A program made the translations under genes and the position numbers. DNA of 37,067 nucleotides, from the NCBI GenBank assembly GCA_046155505.1, contig JBJXFK010000274.1, positions 1-37,067 of the forward strand, given 5' to 3'. Source of the DNA: JBJXFK01 sp046155505 (GTDB lineage Bacteria; Planctomycetota; Phycisphaerae; UBA1845; Fen-1342). Shown here one piece after another: positions 1-8,831 of the stretch. Each line of letters opens with the position of its first letter. Position 1 is the first letter of the stretch. A model generated the notes under the pieces. It was not told the origin of the DNA, ran no database searches, and saw nothing but the letters and a program-made list of their open reading frames with translations.

Positions 1-25
1 ATCGAAGCGCCGCGCTGGCATGAAC

Positions 26-973
26 TCACTTGCAGCCTGTGCCGAAGTTGGTGAGCAGGAGGGCGAGGTCGAGCAGATCGACGCGACGGTCGCCGTTGAC
101 GTCGCCGTCGATGCGTTCGGGGCAGTACTGGACGCTAGCGGAGAAGAGCAAGCTGATCGGTCGATCGGTTTGCGGGCAGGGCAGCATCACGTCGTGGTAG
201 CTGCCGTTAGAGTTGAACACGAAGATGGAGCCGGAGTAGTAGGACGCTACGTACAAACGACCTGTGGTTGGATGGAACGCGATTCCGGTCGGGTCAGACA
301 ACCCCGATCCACTTGCGAATACGGTCCCAGCCAGCGTCGTTGGGTTGTAGCGCCGTACAACGTCCGCAGTAAAGAATGACACGTAGAGATTGCCGTCCGG
401 TCCGTAGCGCATCTGGCACTCGTCGTCCGGCGTATCCACAGTCTGAAGCACGGTGCCAGCCGGGTAGTCAATGCGCTTGAACTGACGGTAATCATGGAGC
501 AACACGTCGTCGTTTGAATCCAACAGCATCGAATACACATAATTTGGAGATGCGCTGTAGACAGTTCGAATGAACGTACCAGTGGGGTACGAGTATTCGT
601 TGATGCTTTGGCCATTTGAAATGAGAAGCTTCGGCGGGCTCGTGTTCACGAAGAGAATCCCCCCCGAACCGCTGGCAAGTGTTGGGAGCACACGAATCAG
701 CGCGCCGGTCGTTGCGTCAAACTCACGAACGCCGTCAGAGTTGAAGTATCCCGATACCAGGATTGTACCGAACGGCGTCGGGGTGATCGTTCGCGAACTC
801 GTCAACCCGTCGTTGGGGTCAGCGAAGACCTGATCGCATGTTCCAGCGTCCGCATCACGAATGAGGATGTTATCCGAATTGGCACCTCCGACCAGCAGCG
901 GCGTATCGCCGCTCGCCGCCAGCGCCGCCCATCCCGCCACCACAACACCGAAGATCACACCGATTCCACGCAT
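26..973 (-). CDS. Secreted beta-propeller (NHL-like) protein with dockerin-like C-terminus
   Basis: The 315-aa product starts with a hydrophobic signal peptide (about residues 1-20, MRGIGVIFGVVVAGWAALA). Residues ~25-280 are repeated short blades such as DPNDGLTSSRTITPTPFG, GPDGNLYVSFF and DPTGIAFHPTTGRLYVASY, typical of NHL/SMP-30-like beta-propellers. The end (from YCPERIDGDVNGD to FGTGCK) is a single dockerin/EF-hand-like repeat with a penultimate cysteine, the same tag seen on two other proteins here. The start is well supported: AGGAG lies 7 nt before the ATG. It is transcribed away from the kinase gene upstream on the same strand, with a 139-nt gap containing a stem-loop. The role is probably extracellular or periplasmic; the ligand is unknown. 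Confidence is high for a real exported protein, moderate for the propeller fold. Confidence 0.85.
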   Translation of the reverse strand: MRGIGVIFGVVVAGWAALAASGDTPLLVGGANSDNILIRDADAGTCDQVFADPNDGLTSSRTITPTPFGTILVSGYFNSDGVREFDATTGALIRVLPTLASGSGGILFVNTSPPKLLISNGQSINEYSYPTGTFIRTVYSASPNYVYSMLLDSNDDVLLHDYRQFKRIDYPAGTVLQTVDTPDDECQMRYGPDGNLYVSFFTADVVRRYNPTTLAGTVFASGSGLSDPTGIAFHPTTGRLYVASYYSGSIFVFNSNGSYHDVMLPCPQTDRPISLLFSASVQYCPERIDGDVNGDRRVDLLDLALLLTNFGTGCK

Positions 974-990
974 GTTCGTTCTCCTGGGTT

Positions 991-1016
991 GAGCGTCTTC
1001 ACGCTCGGTTTTGTTT
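991..1016. promoter_or_regulatory. Stem-loop in the leader of the beta-propeller gene
   Basis: GAGCGT-CTTC-ACGCTC (991-1006) is a perfect 6-bp stem followed on the plus strand by GGTTTTGTTT, so it resembles a rho-independent terminator on that strand. No plus-strand gene ends here. On the minus strand it lies only a few bases upstream of the AGGAG of the gene starting at 973, so it could instead be a leader hairpin affecting translation or mRNA stability. Function is not established. Confidence 0.3.
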
Positions 1017-1112
1017 ACGCAAACGGCGAAATTGCCGCTTGCTGCCCAGTGAGCGGAATCCGGCTGAGGTAACCTTCAAATTTGTTCGACTTATTTGCCG
1101 GCGACAATCCGG

Positions 1113-3998
1113 CTATCGCGATGCCGCATTTGGCGCAAGCATGGCTCGCCAGGATTCGGCAGTAATATCATGTCCGCCGTCAGGCTCGATCACGTCCCAC
1201 GAGTCATAAAACGCCGCAATGCTGGTCATGACATCGGTCAGGAACCGCGCCGAGTATTCTGGGGCGACTCGCGCCTCATAAGCCTGCAGAAAAAGGGCCT
1301 CGCCCTCGACGAAGCGACGTTGGCCGGCGAGTATCGACGCAACACTCATCATCGAGCGCACCGTCAGCGGGAAACAGTCGCCGAGCGTGACGCTCCGCCC
1401 GTACAGCGCGGCCCGGGCGTGGAACTCCGCTTCGGCGAGTTGCGCATTTCGGCGCAGCACTTCACCCAGTGCGAATCGGGCCGAGAGAGCATCCGAGTGC
1501 ATCTCGCCAACCACAGCGACGTAGTCCTCGAAGTTTTGACGGAGGATCGGTTCCGCCTCACCCGACTTGCCCATTTGCATCAGCACGAAGCCCACGTTTG
1601 CCGCAGACCGCAATGTGTCGGCGTGGTATCGGCCGAGCTGCCGAGCCGTCCGATCGTAGACCTCGCGGAAAATTTGAAGCGCTTCGTCGGAGCGCCCCGA
1701 TACCTGCAACACCGCTGCGACGTTGTTACGGGCCGTCAACGAGAGCGAGTGTTCCTCTCCGAGCAGACGCGCGAAACCGTCGGCCGCGCGACGTGCGTAG
1801 TCTTCGGCGGCGGCGCGATTCCCTTGGCGAAGTTCTCCGCTGATCAGATTAGTCATTACGGTGAGCGACTCGCGCGTGTGCGGCTTGCCGGAGTACTCGT
1901 AGTCTTCCAGGAGCTCGCGTTGCAGCGCTTCGCCTTCAAGGAAGTGCGGACCGCTCAACAGAATTGAGGCGAGCGCTCGCTGGTACACCATCATCCGATC
2001 GCCTCTTGGATCACCCACTCGTTCCCTGATGCCGATCGCCGTGCGAATGGACTTCTCGGCATCAGCAAGTTCGCCGCGTGCGCGCTGCAACTCCGACAGA
2101 TCGTGCAGCACGTCGGCCGCCAGCCCGGTTTCCGAAAGCCCGAGGGAGGCGCATAGCTCGAGAACTTGCGTGTACTGCCTGCGAGCGCCTTCGGAGTCGC
2201 CAAGGGCCGCCTTGGCGGACCCGATCAGGTGCACGGTGCCCAGAAAGTATGGATCAGACTCTGGCGCAAACCCGCAAAGCAGCTCCATTGCCGACTCATA
2301 CAAGCGCAGGGCGTCTTTCAACTCGCCGATCTGTCGCAGCGCGCTGGCGAGTTGGAAGTACAGTTTTCCGCGAATAGCTTGATCGGCGAGGTCGGCAATC
2401 GCCTTCTCGCTGGACTGCACAATGGAGCCGGCGATCACCGAGCGCGCAAGGTCGGTCATGTTCACCCGAGCGAGCGATTGCTCAACAAACTCCGCACTTC
2501 CTGGCGGCACGGGCGCTGCGGCGACCGAATCATCCGGCGTGGAGGCGGCGCGGCCCATCAGTTCGCTACGAATGCGGTTTCCAAGCGACTCGACGTCGAT
2601 TTGGCCGAGAATTCGTGTTTGCAGCTCTACGACCTGTGCCAACTGCTCGGCGCGCTCCTTTTCCGTCGTCTCGGCGAGGAGCGCGCGGTCAAGAGCGCGG
2701 ACAGCGTCTTCTCGAGCAACGGCTTCTGCCACTTGCAACTCGCGCGCCAATCGCGACTCACTCTCTGCGCGTTCGCGCTCGACTTCGGCACGACGCATTT
2801 GACCGAAACTGACAATCGCCGCTGTAATGCTGATCAAGAAGATGGATGCGATTGCAGATACCGTCGTTCGGTTTCGACGGGCGTACTTGCCCCAGGCGTA
2901 TGCAAAACTCAACGGGCGTGCCGAAATCGGCTCGTTGTTCAGATATCGTCGAAGGTCCGCCGCGAATGCGTCGGCCGATGCATAGCGCTTGCTTCTCTCC
3001 TTCGCGAGTGCCTTGCCGACAATTATGTCAAGGTCGCCCCGAAGCCCGCGACTGACTCGGCTGAGTTTGCTTGGTTCTTCTTCGCGGATGATGCGAAGTG
3101 CCTCGGGTAACGACTTGCTATCAACGTGGTAGGGCAACTGGCCGGTCAGCAGCTCGAACAAGATCACGCCGAGCGCGTACACATCGCTCAGCGTGTCGAC
3201 GCTGTTCACATCACCGCCGGCCTGCTCCGGCGACATGTATGCTAATGTTCCGATCAAATGGCCGATGCCGGTGTTGACCTGCGTGACGCGCTGATCGCGG
3301 CTCAGAATTCGCGCGACGCCGAAGTCGAGGACTTTTGGCGTACCGTCCATCGAGATCATGATATTGGCCGGCTTCAGATCGCGATGAATGATCGTGCGCT
3401 GATGTGCGTAGTGCACCGCGTCTGCAATCCGTGCCATGAGTTGGACGCGCTCTCGCACGTTGAGGTGACGCGCGTTTGCGTAGTCGATAACGCTTGTACC
3501 CTCAACGAACTCCATTACTAGGTACGGGATCGGTCCGGATGGCGAGTCGGACGTGCCTGCGTATAGCATTCGGGCGATGCCCTCGTGCTGAAGCTGCGCC
3601 AGAATCTCTCGCTCAAGCGCAAATCGTGGCAGATAAGAGGGGCCGGCGAGCGACGCGCGAATGAGCTTCAGAGCGACAAGTTGGCGAGTGGCGACATGCT
3701 CCGCCTTGTAGACGGTTCCCATGCCGCCTTCGCCTATTTGCTCAATGATTCGATACTCGCCGATTCGTAAGCCGACGGTTGATGCAGCCTCTTTCGTATG
3801 AACGGTGGGCCACAATAAGGTGGAAGTTTCCGATTCATTCGGTCGGGAAAGCTCTCGGCGAAGCAAGTCGCGAACGAGCGATGCGACCTCCGGCCGATCC
3901 ACGCACTCTGTCATTATGACACGTTCGTGCTCATCAGGCGGAAGCACAATAAGGCGGCCGAACAATTCGTCAGCGGCTCGAAACGACTCAGGTTTCAT
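1113..3998 (-). CDS. Receptor-like Ser/Thr protein kinase with TPR domain
   Basis: The 961-aa protein has a short N-terminal helical region, then a complete Hanks-type kinase domain (about 82-355). The glycine loop is GEGGMGTV (89-96), the ATP-binding lysine is in VALKL (K111), the catalytic loop is HRDLKPAN (D207), the metal motif is DFG (225-227) and the activation segment ends in SPE (256-258). One membrane segment follows at ~378-399. The rest is an E/R/A-rich coiled coil (~400-470) and a long array of TPR-like helices (~530-920), probably on the outer side of the membrane. The gene begins 5 nt after the sigma factor stop; its GGAG lies within the last sigma codons, so the two are translationally coupled. 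Planctomycetes commonly pair ECF sigma factors with such kinases, so this kinase probably controls that sigma factor, although no target is shown here. Confidence 0.93.
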   Translation of the reverse strand: MKPESFRAADELFGRLIVLPPDEHERVIMTECVDRPEVASLVRDLLRRELSRPNESETSTLLWPTVHTKEAASTVGLRIGEYRIIEQIGEGGMGTVYKAEHVATRQLVALKLIRASLAGPSYLPRFALEREILAQLQHEGIARMLYAGTSDSPSGPIPYLVMEFVEGTSVIDYANARHLNVRERVQLMARIADAVHYAHQRTIIHRDLKPANIMISMDGTPKVLDFGVARILSRDQRVTQVNTGIGHLIGTLAYMSPEQAGGDVNSVDTLSDVYALGVILFELLTGQLPYHVDSKSLPEALRIIREEEPSKLSRVSRGLRGDLDIIVGKALAKERSKRYASADAFAADLRRYLNNEPISARPLSFAYAWGKYARRNRTTVSAIASIFLISITAAIVSFGQMRRAEVERERAESESRLARELQVAEAVAREDAVRALDRALLAETTEKERAEQLAQVVELQTRILGQIDVESLGNRIRSELMGRAASTPDDSVAAAPVPPGSAEFVEQSLARVNMTDLARSVIAGSIVQSSEKAIADLADQAIRGKLYFQLASALRQIGELKDALRLYESAMELLCGFAPESDPYFLGTVHLIGSAKAALGDSEGARRQYTQVLELCASLGLSETGLAADVLHDLSELQRARGELADAEKSIRTAIGIRERVGDPRGDRMMVYQRALASILLSGPHFLEGEALQRELLEDYEYSGKPHTRESLTVMTNLISGELRQGNRAAAEDYARRAADGFARLLGEEHSLSLTARNNVAAVLQVSGRSDEALQIFREVYDRTARQLGRYHADTLRSAANVGFVLMQMGKSGEAEPILRQNFEDYVAVVGEMHSDALSARFALGEVLRRNAQLAEAEFHARAALYGRSVTLGDCFPLTVRSMMSVASILAGQRRFVEGEALFLQAYEARVAPEYSARFLTDVMTSIAAFYDSWDVIEPDGGHDITAESWRAMLAPNAASR

Positions 3999-4003
3999 TG
4001 GGG

Positions 4004-4567
4004 TTACTCCAGTCGACGCTCAATGAATGAACGGGCGAATCGCCACTGCCGTTCAACTTCGCTAACGCTCACCGCCAGAGCTTCGGCGGTGGCCACATTG
4101 GTCATGCCGCAAAAGAACTTCAGCTCGCAAACCTGCCAATGCCGCGGCGATGCGGCCTCGAGCTGCTCAAGGATTTCGTGCAAATCGACGTAGTCGATCG
4201 TGCAGAGCGAGTCAGGTATGTCATGGCCGGACAGACTGACGACCGCGCCGCCACCACGTTTGGCGGTTCGCCGTTCGCGAGCGAGATCGATCAGCTTGTG
4301 GCGAAGCGCTTTCGCCATATACGCGAAAAACACGCCGTCATTTTCAAACTGAGCCCGCTCTAACAAAGGTCGTTCTGCATCAAACATATCGAGAATCACT
4401 CGATGAACCAGCGACAACGCGTCCGCTGTGCCGCGCCGTCCGCCAACGAGAGATCGAGCGTGGCGCACGAGCGGCTCGTATGCTGCGACAATCAGATCCT
4501 GCATCGTCGCGGCGGGCGACGCGATCAGTTCCCGCAGGGGTGTTTTCACAGCAGGATAATTGTCCAT
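4004..4567 (-). CDS. ECF-family RNA polymerase sigma factor
   Basis: The 187-aa product fits the planctomycete ECF sigma family. Region 2 contains LIVAAYEPLVRHARSLVGG and AYMAKALRHKLIDLARERR (the sigma2 DNA-melting helix). Region 4 contains WQVCELKFFCGMTNVATAEAL followed by a recognition-helix segment (VSVSEVERQWRFARSFIERRL). The frame is open to an ATG at 4606, but that start has no ribosome-binding site. The ATG at 4567 has GGAG 9 nt upstream and is chosen. It is the first gene of an operon with the kinase at 3998. It should direct RNA polymerase to a small regulon, perhaps including the operon itself; the promoter motif is not recognisable. Confidence 0.9.
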   Translation of the reverse strand: MDNYPAVKTPLRELIASPAATMQDLIVAAYEPLVRHARSLVGGRRGTADALSLVHRVILDMFDAERPLLERAQFENDGVFFAYMAKALRHKLIDLARERRTAKRGGGAVVSLSGHDIPDSLCTIDYVDLHEILEQLEAASPRHWQVCELKFFCGMTNVATAEALAVSVSEVERQWRFARSFIERRLE

Positions 4568-4716
4568 CGCAACACACTCCGAATAAGGCTCCGAAAGTGA
4601 CTGCATCTACGTAACAACCGCTCAAGCATGGACGCAAAAATGCTACCGGGAAGTCTGGTGAGGTGTGTAAAGTCATACGAGATCTCATTGACGCACGATC
4701 GACGCGCCGTACACTC

Positions 4717-4770
4717 TGTCAGTTATCACTAAAACCCCGCCACTGATTATCACTTCAAACCCGGCCATTT
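4717..4770 (+). repeat. Terminal repeats of an IS21-like element remnant
   Basis: Two near-identical sites lie 24 bp apart, beginning TTATCACT at 4723 and 4747 and ending ACCCCGCCA (4742) and ACCCGGCCA (4767). Multiple ~20-bp transposase-binding repeats at an end are characteristic of IS21-family elements. They sit 60 bp before the truncated IstA-like frame, which fits a left end. No second end is seen in the window. Confidence 0.6.
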
Positions 4771-4826
4771 TGAGGAGACCGCGGTTCGCAGCGTAGGTTT
4801 GCCGACCTTTCGGCTGGACGAACCGC

Positions 4827-5046
4827 ATGGCGAATCGTTTTGGGTGGCAGACCATCATTCCATTCTTGCCCTGGCCCGCCTTGGCTGGTCGTATCGTCGC
4901 ATCGCGACAGAACTTGGCGTCGATCGCGAGACCGTCTCACAACACGTCCGCGCCGCACGCGGTGATCCGCCTGACCCAAATGCCGGCATTTCGATGGCCG
5001 GGTCCAAGGCAGTCTCCGGCATGGCGGATGCCGCAACCTCAGTCTG
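4827..5046 (+). pseudogene. istA: IS21-like IstA transposase N-terminal fragment (decayed)
   Basis: An ATG at 4827 begins MANRFG, the usual IstA-type opening. The homologous helix-turn-helix continues in another frame (HSILALARLGWSYRRIA, then ELGVDRETVSQHVRAARG), so there is a frameshift near 4850. The next residues (SMAGSKAVSG) resemble the serine/alanine-rich linker of planctomycete IstA proteins, then similarity stops; the DDE catalytic domain and the istB partner are absent. The fragment converges on and slightly overlaps the 3' end of the DUF499 gene. It is a dead insertion remnant bordering the gene cluster. The family assignment comes from motif recognition only. Confidence 0.6.
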
Positions 5047-7990
5047 CATCCAAGCCTAGTTCTCGTAGGTTGGCATTTAACTCTTGCTTGCGAGCTGCCA
5101 ATTCGTCGGCCTGAAGCGGAACATCTATCCGCACCGTCATCTTCAATCCGGGGTTCGCAACGTGCCGACTCACAACCTTCGTGTAGAAGTTCATCCACTT
5201 CTGGGGTGGCACTACGCCGCTCCACGTCATCACACCCGTAGTCGACTGCGGCCCTCGTGCCCGCAGGTCGCCACTTGGCCCGGGATCGCCGACGCCGCTC
5301 AACTGGACGGCAACGGTCGCGGTCACGCCGTGAGCGCGTGCACGGATCCAAAACGCCCCCGGTTCCGATCCCGCTGAGAACAAACCCGCACCGTCAATCG
5401 TTCCGCCCGACGCCTCCCATTCCACGCGCTCAATCGCCATCGTTTGGCCATACTGGTCGACGCCTTCCGCCGTCAGACTCGCTTTCTGCATGACGGCGAG
5501 GGCGACAGAGCCTGGCAGAACCCGAAGCTCGACGATCCGGGGCGGCTCTTTCAATCGTTGAGCTTCCTCGGCTTTCAACAGGTAGAAGTCATCCGAGATC
5601 TCCACCTCGTGCTCGGCCATCGCCGCCTGAAACCGCTCCAAGATCAACCAGCCACGTCCGTCATCGCGCGCGTACCCGAACAAGTGCTGCGTGACGCCGT
5701 CTGCGATCGTTCGTTTGATTGATTCCGCCCTCCGCAATCGAGGATAGTACGGCGAAGAGTAGCATGCCTCTCGAACGGATTTGGTCGACCAACTTTTCAC
5801 CCCCGCCGGCCAGCCTTTCAACAAACGCGTCGAGCCGAGCGCGTCCACTATTTCGTCATCGCGCGTCAGTCGATCGAGGAAGTGTTGGATCGCACCTCCA
5901 GTATTTCCCGCGGAGCTGGAGTTGAGTTGCCCAAGGTCCATCGTCCGCAGCGTATTGTCCTTGCCGAGAAAAAACAGATGCCGATACGCCCGCCAGATCG
6001 ATTCCTTCAACTCACTGCGCGCCCGCCCAAGGCCGAGGATCAGGTGCCGGCGCTGGGATTCGTCGAGCCGCCGCTTCGTGTCGTCGTCATCCTCGATTTC
6101 TTCCCACGCCAACAGGTCGCGCGCTGCCGCCGAGATCGCCCCGGGATTCTCCGGCGCAACGAAGAACAGCGCCGATTTCATAGTCCGGTCTTTCGTGCCC
6201 ACTTCCCGAACAATCTTCTCCATGAACGCCACCGTCGCGGGACTTTCGGCGGGCTGATCAATTCCCATCAGGACGAACGTCAGAATGGCACGCTCGGGAA
6301 CATCACCCGGCTTGGACGGACTATGCACCCGCTCGACTTCGCTAATCGGCGGTCCAAGCTTGAAGTGGTTCTCCAGCTCTTTCTTCACCCGCTGCTCAAT
6401 CATCGGTTTCGCGATCGCCGCACGCCGGTCGGTCAGTATCTTGTTGAGATTTGGCGTCAAGCCAAACTTGTATTGATTGCCATCCTGTGAGAGGTAGTAG
6501 CACGACGAAGTAAGCTGCTCTAACACGTGCTCAATGTCAGTCAGATTGACGTCGGGGGCCCCGACGGCCGCGCGAATCTCGGGAAGCGATGCGGTCAACC
6601 GATTGGTTTGTCCACCGTTCGACTCGAACAGGATCGTCGTCGCCACCTTCTGGTGAAGCCGGTCTTTTTTGATCGCGTCGGCGGCATCACGATCCAGTCG
6701 CATCGCCCACGCGTCCGATTTGCCCGCGATATCCGTCGTCACCGAGATTTCAAGCTCGGTTGAACCGAGTTGCTCAAACATCGCCGAACGAAACGTTGGG
6801 TCTTCGATCGGTGCCGAGCCAAGGGTGATGACCGCGTCGCCCTTCCCACCGCCCCGCCGATGCTCTTCCTGATACGCTCGCTGCACCCAAAGCGCGAGCA
6901 ATCGCAAGATGCCGCGCGTGCGTTGAAAACGCGGCAGCGACTGCCACTTCCGTTCGAAAACCGACAGCACCGCGGGGTGAAACGGATACGCAGCGAGGAA
7001 CATCTCGCGAGCGTTACTCGCATCCAGCCCGGTCAGTGAAGGCGAGTTTTCGATGGCCCAATCCGCGTACTCCAATGCGGCCTTCCTGCCGTCATCGGGT
7101 AACCCGCCCCATTCGAACAAGCGCCTACGAATGATCTCCGCCGTCTCCGTCTCTGCAGACATCATGATCGCTTTGCCGACGCGATCAAGCAGTTTCTTAA
7201 TGGAGTCGTAGTCGCGCTGGTCTTCGGGGTTCATCTCCAGTTCTGAGGCCGGAACCGAAACACACAGCACGACGTTGTCCCGAGCGCGCGCCTCCTCCGT
7301 CAGATTCTGCAGAAAGTCGAACAACCCCGCGCCTGCCCCGAGCTTGCGCCACCGGCTCATGTAGTTCAACAATTCGTCCATCAAGATCAGCGTCGGTCCA
7401 TCGGGCAGAAACTTGCGAATCACATCGCCGCCCGGCGCAACTCCTCGGGCATCATGCTCCGCGACCACGCGGTAAGCCTCCGCTCCGCCAAGTTGCCACG
7501 CGATCTCGCCCCACGGTGTCTTGCGAATCGGCTCACCGTCTTCGCCGCGCCCGGCCAATACATCGAACTCGAGCCCCACGAATACGGCAACGCTGGCGCT
7601 TGGCACCGTCGACACACCGGCCTTGGCCAGCACGGCGTCAACGCCCTTCCACGCGCGGGCGGTCTCGCCGCCGCGTGCCAAGTGAAATAGTGTTGCGAGC
7701 GAGTGCGTCTTCCCGCCGCCGAACTGCGTCGCCATGTTGAAAACGGCCGACGTCTCCAAAGTGATTCCCGACAGTCGTCGGAGGGCCTGCGCGCTCAAAT
7801 CCAGCAATGACTTCGTCAAATAAGTCCGGTCGAAGAACCGCGCGGGATTCTTATAGTCGACCGAGAGGTTTTCTCGGTTCGTCCGGATGTGTTCGAGATT
7901 CACGGCGAATTCCGAAGCATCGAGCGAGCGGTTCTCGCGCAGATCTTCGCGCGGCGTTACTGCGTGATACCACGGCTTCAGCTTTGCCAT
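5039..7990 (-). CDS. DUF499 family P-loop ATPase
   Basis: The 983-aa protein matches the DUF499 (COG1483) pattern. It opens with KPWYHAVTPREDLRENRSLDASEFAVNL-type sequence and has a P-loop TQFGGGKTHSLATL (~88-101) and a Walker-B-like segment TLILMDELLNYMSRW. A charged C-terminal half ends in a segment that includes YTKVVSRHVANPGLKMTVRIDV. DUF499 proteins are large AAA+/ABC-like ATPases that recur in genomic islands beside DUF1156 methylases and helicases; their biochemistry is poorly known. Here it is the last gene of the cluster, 41 nt after the PD-(D/E)XK-like gene. GAGGTG 5 nt before the ATG supports the start. A motor, remodelling or sensor role in the system is inferred from family and context. 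Confidence 0.85.
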   Translation of the reverse strand: MAKLKPWYHAVTPREDLRENRSLDASEFAVNLEHIRTNRENLSVDYKNPARFFDRTYLTKSLLDLSAQALRRLSGITLETSAVFNMATQFGGGKTHSLATLFHLARGGETARAWKGVDAVLAKAGVSTVPSASVAVFVGLEFDVLAGRGEDGEPIRKTPWGEIAWQLGGAEAYRVVAEHDARGVAPGGDVIRKFLPDGPTLILMDELLNYMSRWRKLGAGAGLFDFLQNLTEEARARDNVVLCVSVPASELEMNPEDQRDYDSIKKLLDRVGKAIMMSAETETAEIIRRRLFEWGGLPDDGRKAALEYADWAIENSPSLTGLDASNAREMFLAAYPFHPAVLSVFERKWQSLPRFQRTRGILRLLALWVQRAYQEEHRRGGGKGDAVITLGSAPIEDPTFRSAMFEQLGSTELEISVTTDIAGKSDAWAMRLDRDAADAIKKDRLHQKVATTILFESNGGQTNRLTASLPEIRAAVGAPDVNLTDIEHVLEQLTSSCYYLSQDGNQYKFGLTPNLNKILTDRRAAIAKPMIEQRVKKELENHFKLGPPISEVERVHSPSKPGDVPERAILTFVLMGIDQPAESPATVAFMEKIVREVGTKDRTMKSALFFVAPENPGAISAAARDLLAWEEIEDDDDTKRRLDESQRRHLILGLGRARSELKESIWRAYRHLFFLGKDNTLRTMDLGQLNSSSAGNTGGAIQHFLDRLTRDDEIVDALGSTRLLKGWPAGVKSWSTKSVREACYSSPYYPRLRRAESIKRTIADGVTQHLFGYARDDGRGWLILERFQAAMAEHEVEISDDFYLLKAEEAQRLKEPPRIVELRVLPGSVALAVMQKASLTAEGVDQYGQTMAIERVEWEASGGTIDGAGLFSAGSEPGAFWIRARAHGVTATVAVQLSGVGDPGPSGDLRARGPQSTTGVMTWSGVVPPQKWMNFYTKVVSRHVANPGLKMTVRIDVPLQADELAARKQELNANLRELGLDAD

Positions 7991-8031
7991 ATCGCACCTC
8001 GACGATCATTGACGTTCGGATTGCGCTCAGC

Positions 8032-8631
8032 CTACCCCCAGCCCGGATACTTCTCAAAACTCGCCGTGTTCGCGTTGTATCGCCAAATCTTGAAAAACCC
8101 GTACGGAAAAGTTTCGCCCTCGCCGCGGCTTCCCGTCACGATCAACAAGTCGCCGCCAAACGCCAGCCGTTCCGACACGCTCAGCCCACCCAGCACGTCA
8201 GCGGCTAACTCGCGGACAAGCTCACGCACCTGCGCCCAGTCGTTGCGATAGGCGAACACGACGCGCAGCGACGCCCGAACGCAAATCACCTTCCACAGCG
8301 AGTATCCCGCGCGCTCTTTCTGATTCTCAAGTTCGAAGACCGCCAGCGGCAGCGGCCAGCGAGGCGCATTCGCTTCGTCCGCCGGCCCGAAAGCCATTAC
8401 ATCGATCCCCAGGTATTCCTGGCCCGCCTGCGGCAGTCGCGTCGAGCGATGCCCCTTCGCCGCCGGCGACCAGCCGAGCGATTCGCACGACCGCACGACC
8501 GCCGCAGTAAGCAACCGGGTCCAATCCGCGAAGTTGCCGTTCACTGCCGCAGCGCGGAGCGGTTCGTTTGCCTCACGCAGCGAAAGCTCCCTTAAGAACG
8601 CTTCCGCCCACTCGCCGGTGTACACAGCCAT
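8032..8631 (-). CDS. Uncharacterised protein, possible PD-(D/E)XK nuclease fold
   Basis: The 199-aa product is not recognised from a named family. Its core YLGIDVMAFG (D77), LPLAVFELENQ (E100, E102) and SLWKVICVRASLRVVFAY (K114) gives the spacing D-x22-E-x-E-x11-K within beta-rich segments, suggestive of a restriction-endonuclease-like fold. The frame is open to a GTG at 8724 (230 aa), but that start lacks a ribosome-binding site; ATG 8631 has GGAG 6 nt upstream and is preferred. It lies between the orphan at 8823 and the DUF499 ATPase, after a structured 190-nt gap, so it may have separate expression. A nuclease role in the system is a hypothesis only. Confidence 0.7.
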   Translation of the reverse strand: MAVYTGEWAEAFLRELSLREANEPLRAAAVNGNFADWTRLLTAAVVRSCESLGWSPAAKGHRSTRLPQAGQEYLGIDVMAFGPADEANAPRWPLPLAVFELENQKERAGYSLWKVICVRASLRVVFAYRNDWAQVRELVRELAADVLGGLSVSERLAFGGDLLIVTGSRGEGETFPYGFFKIWRYNANTASFEKYPGWG

Positions 8632-8751
8632 CGCGGGCTCCACCTCGCACAGAAAACGTTTGATCCGTAAAGTCCGCTCCCGGAACGACCTAAGTGCGAT
8701 CCCCGATTTTTTCTCGATCACCACCCGAAATGTGTCGTATACTTTGTTTGA

Positions 8752-8831
8752 TGCTCCGCGAGGAGCAGTTGGCCCTAGCCTTATGGCTTAGGACTTGGCC
8801 TCTGACCCCGTGAGCCGATTAATCACGGGGT
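8752..8831. other. Structured intergenic region with three consecutive stem-loops
   Basis: Three hairpins follow each other: TGCTCC-gcga-GGAGCA (8752-8767), CCTAGCC-ttat-GGCT(T)AGG (8774-8792, one bulge) and ACCCCGTGA-N9-TCACGGGGT (8805-8831, perfect 9 bp). The last overlaps the stop codon of the minus-strand orphan gene and is followed on the plus strand by ATTTTT, so it is a good terminator on that strand. On the minus strand there is no U tract, so it may be an attenuator or mRNA-processing site within the cluster. Confidence 0.45.

Noticed and set aside
4607..4716. Upstream extension of the first sigma factor
   Set aside because: The ATG at 4606 has no ribosome-binding site, while the ATG at 4567 has a good one.
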